A stretch of 64,000 nt of DNA from Bradyrhizobium sp. BR 10289. GTDB lineage: Bacteria; Pseudomonadota; Alphaproteobacteria; Rhizobiales; Xanthobacteraceae. Of the stretch, positions 7,516 to 16,655 are shown piece after piece (within the stretch, counting starts at the first letter, position 1; every line of letters begins with the position of its first letter). The notes beneath the pieces are model-generated. The model made no database searches. It saw only the letters and a program-made list of their open reading frames with translations, and had not been told where the DNA came from. A program made the position numbers and the translations under genes. The DNA lies in the NCBI RefSeq assembly GCF_019455385.1, contig NZ_JACOFR010000005.1, positions 295,519 through 359,518 on the forward strand, read 5' to 3'.

Positions 7516-10500
7516 GGCTGGTTTCCTTTTCGGTGTGAGAGGTGGAATTGATGTCGGCGCGATCGAGGCTCATCGCCAGCACGCGCGCGACGTGAAGTGC
7601 CGCGCGCTGCGCGCCGTCGTGGATCTGGTGTCGGCAGGAGGTGCCGTCGGCAACAACCAGCGTGGACTGATCGGCCTTGCGCACGGCGGGTAGCAGTGAC
7701 AACTCGGCCATCTCGATCGAGGCATCATAGGTGTCGGCGCCATAGCCGAAGGCGCCGGCCATGCCGCAGCAGCTTGACTCGATGGTCTCGACTTTCAGGC
7801 CGGGAACCAGGCGCAGCACCTGCTCGACCGGCTTGAAGGCACCGAAGGATTTTTGGTGGCAATGGCCGTGCACCAATGCCTTCTCTGCGACGGCGCCGAG
7901 CGGCAATTGCAGCCGGCCGGCTTCCGCCTCGCGCACCAGAAATTCCTCGAAGGTCAGCGCGTGAGCGCCGACAGCCTTGGCGTCGTTGTCCTTGCGCAAC
8001 GAGGCGAGCTCGTCGCGCAGCGTCAGGAGGCAGCTCGGCTCAAGGCCGACGATCGGCACGCCGCGTGCCGCGAAGGGCGCGAAGACGGTCACCAGACGAT
8101 CGAGTTCGGACCGGGCTTCATCGACAAGACCGGCGGACAGGAAGGTGCGGCCGCAGCAGAGGGGCCGGCTGCCGTTCGCAGGCTTGGGCAGATGCACGCG
8201 ATAGCCGCCCGCCGTCAGCACGCGCAGCGCGGCGTCGAGGTTTTCGCGCTCATAGATGCGATTGAAGGTGTCGGCGAAGAGGACGACTTCGCGGCCGGTC
8301 TCCGGTCCGACCGTTTCCGCCGGCGGTACGAACACATCGCTGCGGAAGGCGGGCAGCCCACGGCGCGCGCTGATGCCGGTAAAGCGCTCGAACAGCTTTC
8401 GCAGCAGCGGACTATGGTTGCGCAAATTCGCCAGCGGCGCGAAGCGCGCGGCGAGGCCGGCATAGCGCGGGAGGTAGCCGACCAGGCGGTCGCGCAGTGT
8501 CAGGCCGTGGGAGGCGCCGCGCGCGGCGAGCACCTCGATCTTCATCTTGGCCATGTCGACGCCGGTCGGGCATTCGTGGCGGCAGGCCTTGCAGGAGACG
8601 CAGAGTTTGAGGGTCTCCATCATCTCGTCGGAGGACAGCGCATCGGGGCCGAGCTGGCCGGAGATCGCGAGCCGCAGCGTGTTGGCACGCCCGCGCGTGA
8701 CATCCTTCTCGTTGCGCGTCGTGCGATAGGACGGGCACATCACGCCGCCCTCGAGCTTGCGGCAGGCGCCGTTGTTGTTGCACATCTCGACCGCGCCCTG
8801 GAAGCCGCCGCCGGCGCCGGGATAAGCGGACCAGTCGAGTTTTGTTCTCAGCTCAGCGACGCGATAGTCGGGCTTGAAGCGGAACAGCGAGCGATCGTCC
8901 ATCTTGGGCGCGTCGACGATCTTGCCGGGGTTGAGCACGCCATCAGGGTCGAAGCGATGCTTGACCTCGCGGAAGTCGGCGACGAGACGTTCGCCGAACA
9001 TGGTCTCGTGGAATTCGGAGCGCACCAGGCCGTCGCCATGCTCGCCGGAATGCGAGCCCTTGTATTCGCGCACCAGCGCGAAGGCTTCCTCGGCGATGGC
9101 GCGCATCGCCTTGACGTCCTTTTCCAGCTTCAAATTCAGCACGGGGCGCACATGCAGGCAGCCTTCGGAGGCGTGCGCATACATCGTGCCGCTGGTGCCG
9201 TGCCTGGCGAACACTTCGTTCAGCCGCGCCGTGTAGTCGGCGAGGTGCGGCAGCGGAACGGCGCAGTCCTCGACGAAGGAGACCGGCTTGCCCTCCTGCT
9301 TCATCGACATCATGACGTTGAGGCCGGCCGCACGGAAATCGGCGATGCCGCTCTGCAGCGCCGGCTCGGTGATCTCCACCACGCCGCCCCATTTGCGCGG
9401 CTCGTTGGTCCAGCCAAAGCCAAGATCGCCCATGAGCTGAGAGAGCTGCTTGAGGCGCACTAGATTGTCCGTCTGGTCTTCCTCGGCGAACTCGACCACC
9501 AGGACGGCATCCGGATCGCCCTTGATGGCGGCGTTGATGATCGGCTTGAACATCGCGATATCGCGGCCGAGCGCGAGCATGGTGCGGTCGACCAGCTCGA
9601 CCGCGATCGGTTTCAGCTTGACCAGATGCTGGGCCGCGTCCATGGCTTCGTAAAAGCTGCCGAAATGGCAGACACCCAGCGCCTTGTTGCGGATCACCGG
9701 CCAGAGCTTCAGCTCGACCTTGGTCGTAAAGGCGAGGGTGCCCTCGGAGCCGACCAGCAGATGCGCCATGTTGTTGCGCGCATTGCGCGGCACCAGCGCA
9801 TCGAGATTGTACCCACCGACGCGGCGCTGCACTTGTGGGAAGCGCGCCGCGATCTCGTCGGCTTCGCGCATCCCGAGATCGAGCATGTCGCGGAACAGGG
9901 CGCGCATGGTCTCGGCGGCGTCGCTGTCCGAGAGATCGCGCGACACCTCGCCAAAACGGCTCAGTGTGCCGTCGGCGAGCGAAGCCTCCATCGACAGCGT
10001 ATTGTCGCGCATGGTGCCGTAGCGAAGCGAGCGGCCGCCGCAGGAATTGTTGCCGGCCATGCCGCCGATGGTGGCGCGCGAGGCGGTGGAGACGTCGACC
10101 GGAAACCACAGGCCGTGCTTTTTGAGCTGCCGGTTGAGATCGTCGAGCACGATGCCCGGCTCGACCACGCAGGTGCGGCCCTCGACGTCGAGCGACAGGA
10201 TCTTGTTGAGATGCTTGGAGAGATCGACCACCAGCCCGTCATTGACGGTCTGGCCGCATTGCGAGGTGCCGCCGCCGCGCGGGGTGACCTTCACGCCCTC
10301 ATCGCGCGCGATCGCCAGGGCCCGCAGGGCCTCGTCCATGGTTTTAGGCACGACCACGCCCGCGGGCATGATCTGGTAGAACGAGGCGTCCGTGGCGTAG
10401 CGGCCACGGCTGAAGCGATCGAACAGGACGTCGCCGGTCATGTCCGCGCGCATGCGCCGTTCGAGCGAGGAGGCGTTTGTCATCCCTGATCCCGGACTGC

Positions 10501-10534
10501 CCCAGCGAGGCGAAGGCCTTGCTGAGTTATTCAT
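7508..10534 (-). CDS. Fused FAD-binding / Fe-S oxidoreductase (D-2-hydroxyacid dehydrogenase type)
   Basis: 1008 aa. The N-terminal ~540 residues form a GlcD-type FAD-linked oxidase: VTPRGGGTSQCGQTVNDGLVVD (FAD pyrophosphate site), TIGGMAGNNSCGGRSLRYGT, then a C-terminal FAD cap ending HSGEHGDGLVRSEFH and FDPDGVLNPGKIVDAP. The second half is GlpC/GlcF-like, with ferredoxin Cys motifs (CNNNGACRK..CPSYRTTRNEK and CVSCKACRHECPTGVDMAKMK) and CCG domains (LCCGRTF, SSCCGMAGAFG). This is the architecture of YdiJ-type D-2-hydroxyglutarate or D-lactate dehydrogenases, which donate electrons to the respiratory chain. The true substrate is not clear. The start could instead be at MTNASSLERRM, about 17 codons downstream. 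Confidence 0.9.
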   Translation of the reverse strand: MNNSARPSPRWGSPGSGMTNASSLERRMRADMTGDVLFDRFSRGRYATDASFYQIMPAGVVVPKTMDEALRALAIARDEGVKVTPRGGGTSQCGQTVNDGLVVDLSKHLNKILSLDVEGRTCVVEPGIVLDDLNRQLKKHGLWFPVDVSTASRATIGGMAGNNSCGGRSLRYGTMRDNTLSMEASLADGTLSRFGEVSRDLSDSDAAETMRALFRDMLDLGMREADEIAARFPQVQRRVGGYNLDALVPRNARNNMAHLLVGSEGTLAFTTKVELKLWPVIRNKALGVCHFGSFYEAMDAAQHLVKLKPIAVELVDRTMLALGRDIAMFKPIINAAIKGDPDAVLVVEFAEEDQTDNLVRLKQLSQLMGDLGFGWTNEPRKWGGVVEITEPALQSGIADFRAAGLNVMMSMKQEGKPVSFVEDCAVPLPHLADYTARLNEVFARHGTSGTMYAHASEGCLHVRPVLNLKLEKDVKAMRAIAEEAFALVREYKGSHSGEHGDGLVRSEFHETMFGERLVADFREVKHRFDPDGVLNPGKIVDAPKMDDRSLFRFKPDYRVAELRTKLDWSAYPGAGGGFQGAVEMCNNNGACRKLEGGVMCPSYRTTRNEKDVTRGRANTLRLAISGQLGPDALSSDEMMETLKLCVSCKACRHECPTGVDMAKMKIEVLAARGASHGLTLRDRLVGYLPRYAGLAARFAPLANLRNHSPLLRKLFERFTGISARRGLPAFRSDVFVPPAETVGPETGREVVLFADTFNRIYERENLDAALRVLTAGGYRVHLPKPANGSRPLCCGRTFLSAGLVDEARSELDRLVTVFAPFAARGVPIVGLEPSCLLTLRDELASLRKDNDAKAVGAHALTFEEFLVREAEAGRLQLPLGAVAEKALVHGHCHQKSFGAFKPVEQVLRLVPGLKVETIESSCCGMAGAFGYGADTYDASIEMAELSLLPAVRKADQSTLVVADGTSCRHQIHDGAQRAALHVARVLAMSLDRADINSTSHTEKETSHG

Positions 10535-10557
10535 TATTATCCATGACCGATTATATT

Positions 10558-10570
10558 ATGAATTCAAAAT
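10558..10570. promoter_or_regulatory. Candidate GntR/FCD operator, copy 1
   Basis: ATGAATTCAAAAT, with the palindromic core TGAATTCA, lies in the short gap between the regulator gene and the FAD/Fe-S oxidoreductase gene it precedes. The same 13-mer with one change (ATGAATGCAAAAT) occurs before the divergent aminotransferase operon. This shared element is a candidate binding site for the GntR regulator encoded between them; this is inference from position and similarity. Confidence 0.35.
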
Positions 10571-10587
10571 GAGGAAGCCGGCGCCGC

Positions 10588-11334
10588 TCAAGGCGTCGCT
10601 GGCGCGTCCTCTTGGGGCTCGGTCAGGTGCTCGATCGCGGCTGTCCGCTTGTTGCGCAGGTGCTGGAACAGGATGTCGCTGAGCTCGCTGCCGGCACGCC
10701 GGCGCAGCGCATCCAGAATCGCCTCGTGCTCGCGCATCGCCTCCGCCCAGCGCTGCCGCTTGCGGGCGAAATTGGCGGAGTAGCGGACGCGGCGAATGCG
10801 GCCGGCGAAATTGGCGTAGGCGGTCTCCAGCGTCGCGTTGCGCGCGGCCGTGACGATGCTCTCATGGATACGCTGGTTGGTCTGGAAATAGCCGTGCATG
10901 TCGCGGTGCAGATAGTGGCCGTACATCTCGTAATGCAATTGCTCGATCGCGGTGATTTCCGCGTCCGTCATGGCCTCGCAGGCAAGGCGCCCGGCGAGAC
11001 TCTCCAGGCCGGCCATCACGTCGAACAGTTCCTCGAGATCGCGCTGGCTGAGTTGGCGCACGCGCGCGCCGCGGTTGGGGAGGAGCTCGATCAACCCCTC
11101 GGCGGCGAGCACCTTCAGTGCCTCGCGCAAGGGCGTGCGGGAGATGCCGAGCATCTCGCAGAGCTGCCGCTCGGGAACGCGCCCGCCCTCGGGAATGTTG
11201 CCCTCGACCACATAGTCGCGCAGCCGCAGCAGGATCTCGCCGTGAAGCGAGGCCTCCTGACGTTCGCCGCCATTTGTAGCGGGCGAGGCGATCGGAACCC
11301 CGCTGTCGGGAATCGTGGATTTCATTTGCAGCAC
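10588..11334 (-). CDS. GntR-family transcriptional regulator, FCD subfamily
   Basis: 248 aa. A winged-helix GntR domain spans about residues 28-97 (LLRLRDYVVEGNIPEGGRV, ERQLCEMLGISRTPLREALK, LAAEGLIELLPNRGARV). An all-helical FCD ligand domain follows (EELFDVMAGLESLAGRLA, NQRIHESIVTAARN, MREHEAILDALRRR), which in relatives binds a carboxylate with a metal. It lies between the oxidoreductase block and the aminotransferase operon, divergent from the latter, and is the likely local repressor of both. The effector is probably a small organic acid. Confidence 0.9.
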   Translation of the reverse strand: MLQMKSTIPDSGVPIASPATNGGERQEASLHGEILLRLRDYVVEGNIPEGGRVPERQLCEMLGISRTPLREALKVLAAEGLIELLPNRGARVRQLSQRDLEELFDVMAGLESLAGRLACEAMTDAEITAIEQLHYEMYGHYLHRDMHGYFQTNQRIHESIVTAARNATLETAYANFAGRIRRVRYSANFARKRQRWAEAMREHEAILDALRRRAGSELSDILFQHLRNKRTAAIEHLTEPQEDAPATP

Positions 11335-11403
11335 AGTAGTTTGCCTGGTTGGTCGCGTCGATGTCCGTAATCGAATACCAAATTATGATTGAAAGGACAA
11401 AAA

Positions 11404-11416
11404 ATGAATGCAAAAT
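11404..11416. promoter_or_regulatory. Candidate GntR/FCD operator, copy 2
   Basis: ATGAATGCAAAAT sits 42 bp before the aminotransferase start in the regulator/aminotransferase divergent gap. It matches the element between the regulator and the oxidoreductase at 12 of 13 positions. The surroundings are AT-rich and plausible as a promoter. Confidence 0.35.
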
Positions 11417-11458
11417 AGTCGTCGGAGCCGGCCAGAATCCGTCGATAGGGAGGTTTGC

Positions 11459-12661
11459 ATGCACCAGGGACGCCATTTCCTTCAGATTCCGGGCCCGAGC
11501 CCGGTCCCCGAGCGCGTCCTGCGCGCCATGGACATGCCTGTGATCGACCACCGCAGCGCCGAGTTCGGCGCGCTCGGCCGCTCCGTGCTCGAAGGCAGCC
11601 AAAGGATTTTCCAGACCAAGGGTCCGGTCATCATCTTCCCCTCGTCAGGGACCGGAGCCTGGGAGGCCGCGATTGTCAACACGCTGTCGCCGGGCGACAA
11701 AGTGCTGATGGTCGAGACCGGACATTTCGCCACGCTGTGGCGGCAGATGGCGGGGCGCTTTGGCATCGAGGTTGATTTCGTGCCCGGCGACTGGCGCCGC
11801 GGCGCCGACCCGGCCGTGATCGAAGCAAAGCTCACCGACGACAAGGCGCGCGCGATCAAGGCCGTGATGGTCGTGCACAACGAGACCTCGACCGGCGCGA
11901 CCAGCCGTATCGCTGAAATCCGCGCCGCGATCGATCGCACCTCGCATCCGGCGCTGCTGATGGTCGACACCATCTCCTCGCTCGGTTCGGTCGACTACCG
12001 CCACGACGAGTGGAAGGTCGATGTCAGCGTCAGCTGCTCGCAGAAGGGTTTTATGCTGCCGCCCGGTCTCGGCTTCAACGCGATCTCGGAGAAGGCGCTT
12101 GCCGCATCCAAGACCAACAAGATGCCGCGCTCCTATTTCGACTGGGCGGAGATGCTCAAGCCCAACGCCAACGGCTTCTTTCCCTACACGCCGGCGACCA
12201 ATCTGCTCTACGGCCTGCGCGAGGCGATCGCGATGCTGCTGGAGGAGGGGCTCGACAACGTGTTCGCGCGGCATCAGCGGCTCGCTGCTGCAACCCGCGC
12301 CGCGGTCAATCATTGGGGCCTCGAAGTGCTCTGCCAGGAGCCGTCGGAGTTCTCGCCGGTGCTCACCGCGGTGCTGATGCCGCCGGGGCATGACGCCGAT
12401 CAATTCCGCAAGGTCGTGCTCGAGAATTACAACATGTCGCTCGGCTCCGGCCTCTCCAAGGTCGCTGGAAAGGTCTTCCGCATCGGCCATCTCGGCGAAT
12501 GCAATGCGCTGACGCTGCTTGGTGCGCTCACTGGCGTTGAGATGGGGCTGTCGGTTGCCGGCGTGCCGCACCTCTCCGGCGGTGTCGATGTCGCGATGAA
12601 GCTGCTGGAGCAGCGCCCGCAGGGCAATGCGTCGCCGCATCTGAAAGTCGTGAGCACCTAA
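11459..12661 (+). CDS. Serine-glyoxylate aminotransferase-type PLP enzyme (copy A)
   Basis: 400 aa class-V aminotransferase. Landmarks: GRHFLQIPGPSPVPERVLRAMD at the start, IIFPSSGTGAWEAAIVN (PLP phosphate), VHNETSTG, LLMVDTISSLGS (the Asp contacting the PLP ring) and SCSQKGFMLPPG with the Schiff-base Lys near residue 200. The family converts serine plus glyoxylate to hydroxypyruvate plus glycine, or related amino-donor swaps. The ATG follows AGGGAGG; the reading frame extends 17 codons further but without homology or a ribosome site. It heads a plus-strand operon with an MFS carrier and a second, clearly paralogous aminotransferase. Confidence 0.9.
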   Translation: MHQGRHFLQIPGPSPVPERVLRAMDMPVIDHRSAEFGALGRSVLEGSQRIFQTKGPVIIFPSSGTGAWEAAIVNTLSPGDKVLMVETGHFATLWRQMAGRFGIEVDFVPGDWRRGADPAVIEAKLTDDKARAIKAVMVVHNETSTGATSRIAEIRAAIDRTSHPALLMVDTISSLGSVDYRHDEWKVDVSVSCSQKGFMLPPGLGFNAISEKALAASKTNKMPRSYFDWAEMLKPNANGFFPYTPATNLLYGLREAIAMLLEEGLDNVFARHQRLAAATRAAVNHWGLEVLCQEPSEFSPVLTAVLMPPGHDADQFRKVVLENYNMSLGSGLSKVAGKVFRIGHLGECNALTLLGALTGVEMGLSVAGVPHLSGGVDVAMKLLEQRPQGNASPHLKVVST

Positions 12662-12718
12662 AGACCGCGCGGAACACACGAGCGGCGATCATAAAAAAAG
12701 CAAACAGGGAGGGTGGAG

Positions 12719-14002
12719 ATGGGGATCAGGTTCAAGGCCACGCATGTCGTCTTGGCGATGCTCTGCGCGATGTATTTCATCACCTATGTCGACCGGGTGA
12801 ATATCGGCACGGCCGCGGGCGAGATCCAGAAGGAGCTGGGCCTGTCCAACACCCAGCTCGGTCTCGTGTTCTCCGCCTTCGCCTATCCCTATCTGCTGTT
12901 CCAGGTGATCGGCGGCTGGGTCGGCGATCATTTCGGGCCGCGCAAGACGTTGTTCTGGTGCGGCATGATCTGGGCCGTCGCCACCATCTTGACCGGCTTC
13001 GTCACCGGTCTCGCCGCTCTGTTCGTCGCACGCTTCGCGCTGGGCTTTGGCGAGGGCGCGACGTTTCCGACCGCCACACGCGCGATGCAATACTGGACGC
13101 CGGCGAACCGCCGCGGCTTTGCGCAAGGCCTGACCCATTCCTTTGCCCGGCTCGGCAATGCCGTGACACCGCCGGTAGTGGCGCTTCTGATCCTCTGGCT
13201 GACCTGGCGCGGCGCCTTTGTCGTGCTCGGCTTCGTCAGCCTGATCTGGGGCGTGATCTGGGTCTGGTATTTCCGCAACGAGCCGAAGGAGCATGCTTCC
13301 ATCACCGAGGCCGAGCTCGCCGCGTTGCCGCCGCGCCCGACCGGTGAGCGCCCGCGAGTGCCATGGGGGCCGCTGCTCGGGCGGATGTGGCCGGTGACCC
13401 TGACCTATTTCTGCTACGGCTGGTGCCTGTGGCTGTACCTGAACTGGCTGCCGCTGTTCTTCAAGAATAACTACAGCCTCGACATCAAGAACTCGGCGCT
13501 GTTTGCCTCCGGCGTGTTCTTCGCTGGCGTGGTCGGCGACAGCGTTGGCGGCGTGCTCTCGGACAAGATCCTCGACCGCACCGGCAATGTCCGCCTGGCG
13601 CGGCTGAGCGTGACCGTTGCCGGATTTACCGGGGCCCTGCTATCGCTGCTTCCGATCCTGTTCGTCCACGACATCACGGTTGTCGCGCTGTGTCTGTCGG
13701 CCGGCTTCTTCTGCGCTGAGCTGGTGATCGGCCCGATGTGGTCGATCCCGATGGACATCGCCCCGAAATATTCGGGCACCGCGTCGGGTCTCATGAACAC
13801 GGGCTCGGCCTTCGCCGCCATCGTCTCGCCGCTGGTTGCCGGCTTCGTGATCGACGCGACCGGCAACTGGTACCTGCCGTTCCTGATGTCGATGGGCCTG
13901 CTGCTGCTCGGCGGCTTTTCGGCCTTCCTGATGCACCCGGAGCGCCCGTTCACGGATGCCGAAGGGCTGGCGCCGTCAGGAAAGGTGGTGGCCGCGGAAT
14001 AG
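12719..14002 (+). CDS. MFS transporter, anion:cation symporter (ACS) type
   Basis: 427 aa with about twelve hydrophobic helices in two bundles of six. The N-terminal YFITYVDRVNIGTAAGEIQKELGLS is the usual opening of ACS carriers for organic anions. GGWVGDHFGPRK is the loop 2-3 motif, and PMWSIPMDIAPKYSGTASGLMNTGSA lies in the C-terminal half. A GTG six bases upstream is possible, but the AGGGAGGG site is better placed for the ATG. It is located between two aminotransferase genes and probably imports the carboxylate used by the cluster. Confidence 0.88.
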   Translation: MGIRFKATHVVLAMLCAMYFITYVDRVNIGTAAGEIQKELGLSNTQLGLVFSAFAYPYLLFQVIGGWVGDHFGPRKTLFWCGMIWAVATILTGFVTGLAALFVARFALGFGEGATFPTATRAMQYWTPANRRGFAQGLTHSFARLGNAVTPPVVALLILWLTWRGAFVVLGFVSLIWGVIWVWYFRNEPKEHASITEAELAALPPRPTGERPRVPWGPLLGRMWPVTLTYFCYGWCLWLYLNWLPLFFKNNYSLDIKNSALFASGVFFAGVVGDSVGGVLSDKILDRTGNVRLARLSVTVAGFTGALLSLLPILFVHDITVVALCLSAGFFCAELVIGPMWSIPMDIAPKYSGTASGLMNTGSAFAAIVSPLVAGFVIDATGNWYLPFLMSMGLLLLGGFSAFLMHPERPFTDAEGLAPSGKVVAAE

Positions 14003-14122
14003 AATGGGGGCGGCGGAGGTCCACCGCTTATGCATGGGAGCAGCCCTTTGGAGAGGGGACAAGCCGGTCAAATGGTGCTATTCGGCGGCCACCAAAATAA
14101 GGCTAGACCGGGAAGGACGCCT

Positions 14123-15322
14123 ATGACCGTGCATACTGGAAGGCATTTTCTCCAGATTCCAGGACCGACCAATGTCCCCGACCGCGTGCTGCGGGCGATG
14201 GACATGCCGACGCTGGACCACCGCGGTCCGGAGTTCGCCGAGCTCGGCTTCGGCGTGCTTGCCGCGATGCAGCGCGTATTCCGCACCAAGCAGCCCGTGA
14301 TCATCTTCCCCTCGTCCGGGACCGGCGCCTGGGAAGCGGCGATGGTCAACGTGTTTTCGCCCGGCGACAAGGTCCTGATGTGCGAGACCGGCCAGTTCGC
14401 TGTGCTGTGGCGCGGCATCGCCGACAAGTTCAGGCTCGACGTCGACTTCATCCCGAGCGACTGGCGCCATGGCGCCGACCTCGCCGAGATCGAGAAACGG
14501 CTTGCCGCCGACAAGCAGCACGCCATCAAGGCCGTCTGCGTCGTGCACAACGAGACCTCGACCGGCTGCGTCACCCCGCCCGCGGAGGTGCGCAAGATCC
14601 TCGACCGCACAAAACATCCGGCGCTGTTGATGGTCGACACCATCTCCGGCCTCGGCTCGATGGAATACGAGCACGACGCCTGGGGCATCGACGTCTCGGT
14701 CGCCGGCTCCCAGAAGGGCCTGATGCTTCCGCCCGGCCTCGGCTTCAACGCCGTTTCGGAGAAGGCGCTCGCGGTGGCGAAGGTTAACCCGGGCATGCGT
14801 TCCTATTGGGACTGGCAGGAAGTGATCAGCTTCAACAAGCTCGGCACCTTCCCCTACACGCCCGCGACCAATCTGCTCTACGGCCTGCGCGAAGCGGTGA
14901 AGATGCTGGAAGAGGAAGGGCTGGAGAACGTCTGGTCCCGCCACAAGCGTCACAGCGCGGCGACGCGCGCGGCGGCCAAGGTCTGGGGCCTGGAGACGCA
15001 GTGCATCGATCCGGCCGCACATTCGCCGGCGTTGACCGGCGTGCGCGTGCCTGACGGCTTTGATGCCGACGCCTTCCGCAAGGTGGTGCTGGAAAACTTC
15101 GACATGTCGCTGGGCACCGGCTTGAACAAGGTCAAGGGCAAGGTGTTCCGCATCGGCCATATCGGCCATTTCAACGATCTGATGCTGATGGGCACGCTCG
15201 CCGGCGTCGAGATGGGCCTGGATCTTGCAAAGATCCCGCACCGGAGCGGCGGCGTGCTGGCAGCCATGGACGTCCTGAAGGGGCGTGACGTGGTGCCGAT
15301 CGCCAAAGCCCAGGTGGCTTAA
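14123..15322 (+). CDS. Serine-glyoxylate aminotransferase-type PLP enzyme (copy B)
   Basis: 399 aa, closely similar throughout to the enzyme encoded 1.5 kb upstream: GRHFLQIPGPTNVPDRVLRAMD, IIFPSSGTGAWEAAMVN, VHNETSTGCVTP, LLMVDTISGLGSMEY, SQKGLMLPPGLGFNA. The ATG is preceded by GGAAGGA. It is intact, but its last ~360 bp also occur as a broken copy 1.7 kb downstream, evidence of an insertion-duplication. The enoyl-CoA hydratase gene was presumably next to it before that event. Confidence 0.9.
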   Translation: MTVHTGRHFLQIPGPTNVPDRVLRAMDMPTLDHRGPEFAELGFGVLAAMQRVFRTKQPVIIFPSSGTGAWEAAMVNVFSPGDKVLMCETGQFAVLWRGIADKFRLDVDFIPSDWRHGADLAEIEKRLAADKQHAIKAVCVVHNETSTGCVTPPAEVRKILDRTKHPALLMVDTISGLGSMEYEHDAWGIDVSVAGSQKGLMLPPGLGFNAVSEKALAVAKVNPGMRSYWDWQEVISFNKLGTFPYTPATNLLYGLREAVKMLEEEGLENVWSRHKRHSAATRAAAKVWGLETQCIDPAAHSPALTGVRVPDGFDADAFRKVVLENFDMSLGTGLNKVKGKVFRIGHIGHFNDLMLMGTLAGVEMGLDLAKIPHRSGGVLAAMDVLKGRDVVPIAKAQVA

Positions 15323-15352
15323 GGGCTGAACTAACTGGAAAGAGAACGCGCG

Positions 15353-15580
15353 ATGAATGCACCGACGACTGCTAACGAAGATCTGCTCTACTCCGTCACG
15401 GACGGCATCGCGCGGATCACTTTCAACCGCCCCCAGGCGCGCAACGCCATGACCTTCGCCATGTATGATCGCATGGCGGAGATCTGCACCGAGATCAACG
15501 GCGACCGTTCGATCAAGGCATTGATCCTGACCGGGCGTTTGCCTCCTGCACCGATAAGAGCCGCAATGGAGTTGCCCTGA
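15353..15580 (+). pseudogene. Truncated enoyl-CoA hydratase 5' fragment (left copy of duplication)
   Basis: The first 61 codons are almost identical to the intact hydratase gene at 17062 (MNAPTTANEDLLYSVTDGIA..., ending KALILTG). Relative to it, a 13-base deletion after CCGG at 15534 shifts the frame. Similarity continues through GCGTTTGCCTCC to about 15556, then ends in unrelated sequence, and the shifted frame stops at 15580. It is non-functional as a hydratase and marks the left junction of the insertion. Confidence 0.9.
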
Positions 15581-16140
15581 GAGTCTGCGCCGGGGTTTCC
15601 GGTGAACACTGGTTTGACCTGACCCCGATCGCGCTTGATTTCTTGCACTCGAGCAAAAGTGTCGGCGTCGACGACGGCAAGGTGTGGCACATCGGATCGT
15701 GCCATTGTGACTCCGAGCTGGGGCACGACACGCGTTTTCCAGTGTCGGGATCCTTGAGCATGCGGACGCGATTCGACACCGGCCGGCTGGCGTATTCCCC
15801 GTTGCTCAAGATGTCGTTGTGTCGATTGTTTGATCCGGTCAGCACGCCGGGCTCCGATATGCCCCGCGCAGCCGGCCTAATCTTGTCGGTGTTCAAGTGC
15901 GCCCGGCTGGCCTCGGCTTGCATGGTAACCATAAGCCTGCCCGCCGGCATGCTTGCCGTCGCGAATGTTTCCGGCGGCAACGCAGCGCACCTTGTGCACG
16001 AGATCTCTTAGGGATAGCGCACCGATAATTGCGCGAATACCAACCTGCACTTGATCCGGCTCGGCCTTCATGAGTCGTGGCGATGTCAATGCCTTGAAAG
16101 TTGAGCCGCTTGAGTTCGAGCGCAAAGTGAGATTAGCTTA
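15556..16140 (-). pseudogene. Decayed large serine recombinase (internal fragment)
   Basis: Read on the minus strand in shifting frames, the segment gives KRLNFQGIDIATTHEGR, then VQVGIRAIIGALSLRDLVHKVR, then VAAGNIRDGKHAGGQAYGYH, then SNGEYASRPVSNRVRMLKDP and VPHLAVVDADTFARVQEIKR. These are in the order of the catalytic-domain end, the GGxxYGY hinge and the Recombinase domain of resolvase/invertase-type recombinases. The N-terminal catalytic Ser region and the C terminus are missing and at least two frameshifts are needed. It is a dead mobile-element gene, bracketed by the duplicated aminotransferase/hydratase sequence. Confidence 0.75.
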
Positions 16141-16228
16141 AGCCGGTGTCCGTCAAACGGCCGACAGCTCGGATTTTCAATTGAAAGAGGCCGCCAGACG
16201 AGGTGGCCCTCTAAGGGAGAGATGAGTC

Positions 16229-16498
16229 ATGAAAACGATTGTTAGTCTTTTGGCTTTGGCGAGTTTCGCGCCGGTTATCGCACAACAGCAAGTGTCACCG
16301 CCCGTAAAAATGCTGTCTCCGGCAGAATGTGCCTTGATAGAGAGACGTCCCGCTGGCGATTACATGGTCAACGGAACGATCACAATTGGCGGCTTGACCG
16401 TTACCAATAGCAACGTTCCGCGCAACGGGATTAATTTGGGTGGGATCGACCCATTCGAGATCATCACCCGCTCGTGTTTCGTGGGGAGACCGGCCTAA
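16229..16498 (+). CDS. Small secreted protein of unknown function
   Basis: 89 aa with a clear signal peptide (MKTIVSLLALASFAPVIAQQQ, cleavage near residue 19-20). A short mature part has two Cys (AECALIERR and SCFVGRP) and a Gly/Ile/Thr-rich middle. The AAGGGAGAG ribosome site is well placed. I do not recognise a family. It sits inside the 1.1-kb insertion between the duplicated segments, so it probably arrived with the inserted DNA. Confidence 0.6.
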   Translation: MKTIVSLLALASFAPVIAQQQVSPPVKMLSPAECALIERRPAGDYMVNGTITIGGLTVTNSNVPRNGINLGGIDPFEIITRSCFVGRPA

Positions 16499-16655
16499 CA
16501 ATTAAGGCGAGGGTAGTTGTCCCCTGCGATGGCGACCGCGTCTTTAGCGTCCTGTGCTTCTCTGGGAGCGTCTTCAACTTCTTCTCACTCCCTCAAGACA
16601 CCGGGACGCACTCGTTCACCTAGCGCCCTCATAATACCACTCTCGGAGGAGCTAT

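Noticed and set aside
7853..9463. A 536-codon open frame on the plus strand opposite the FAD/Fe-S oxidoreductase
   Set aside because: It is antisense to a gene with clear catalytic motifs; long antisense frames are expected in GC-rich coding DNA, and its translation is low-complexity Ala/Arg/Gly.
14078..15241. A 387-codon minus-strand frame opposite aminotransferase copy B
   Set aside because: Antisense shadow of a well-conserved PLP enzyme; an equivalent shadow exists opposite copy A.
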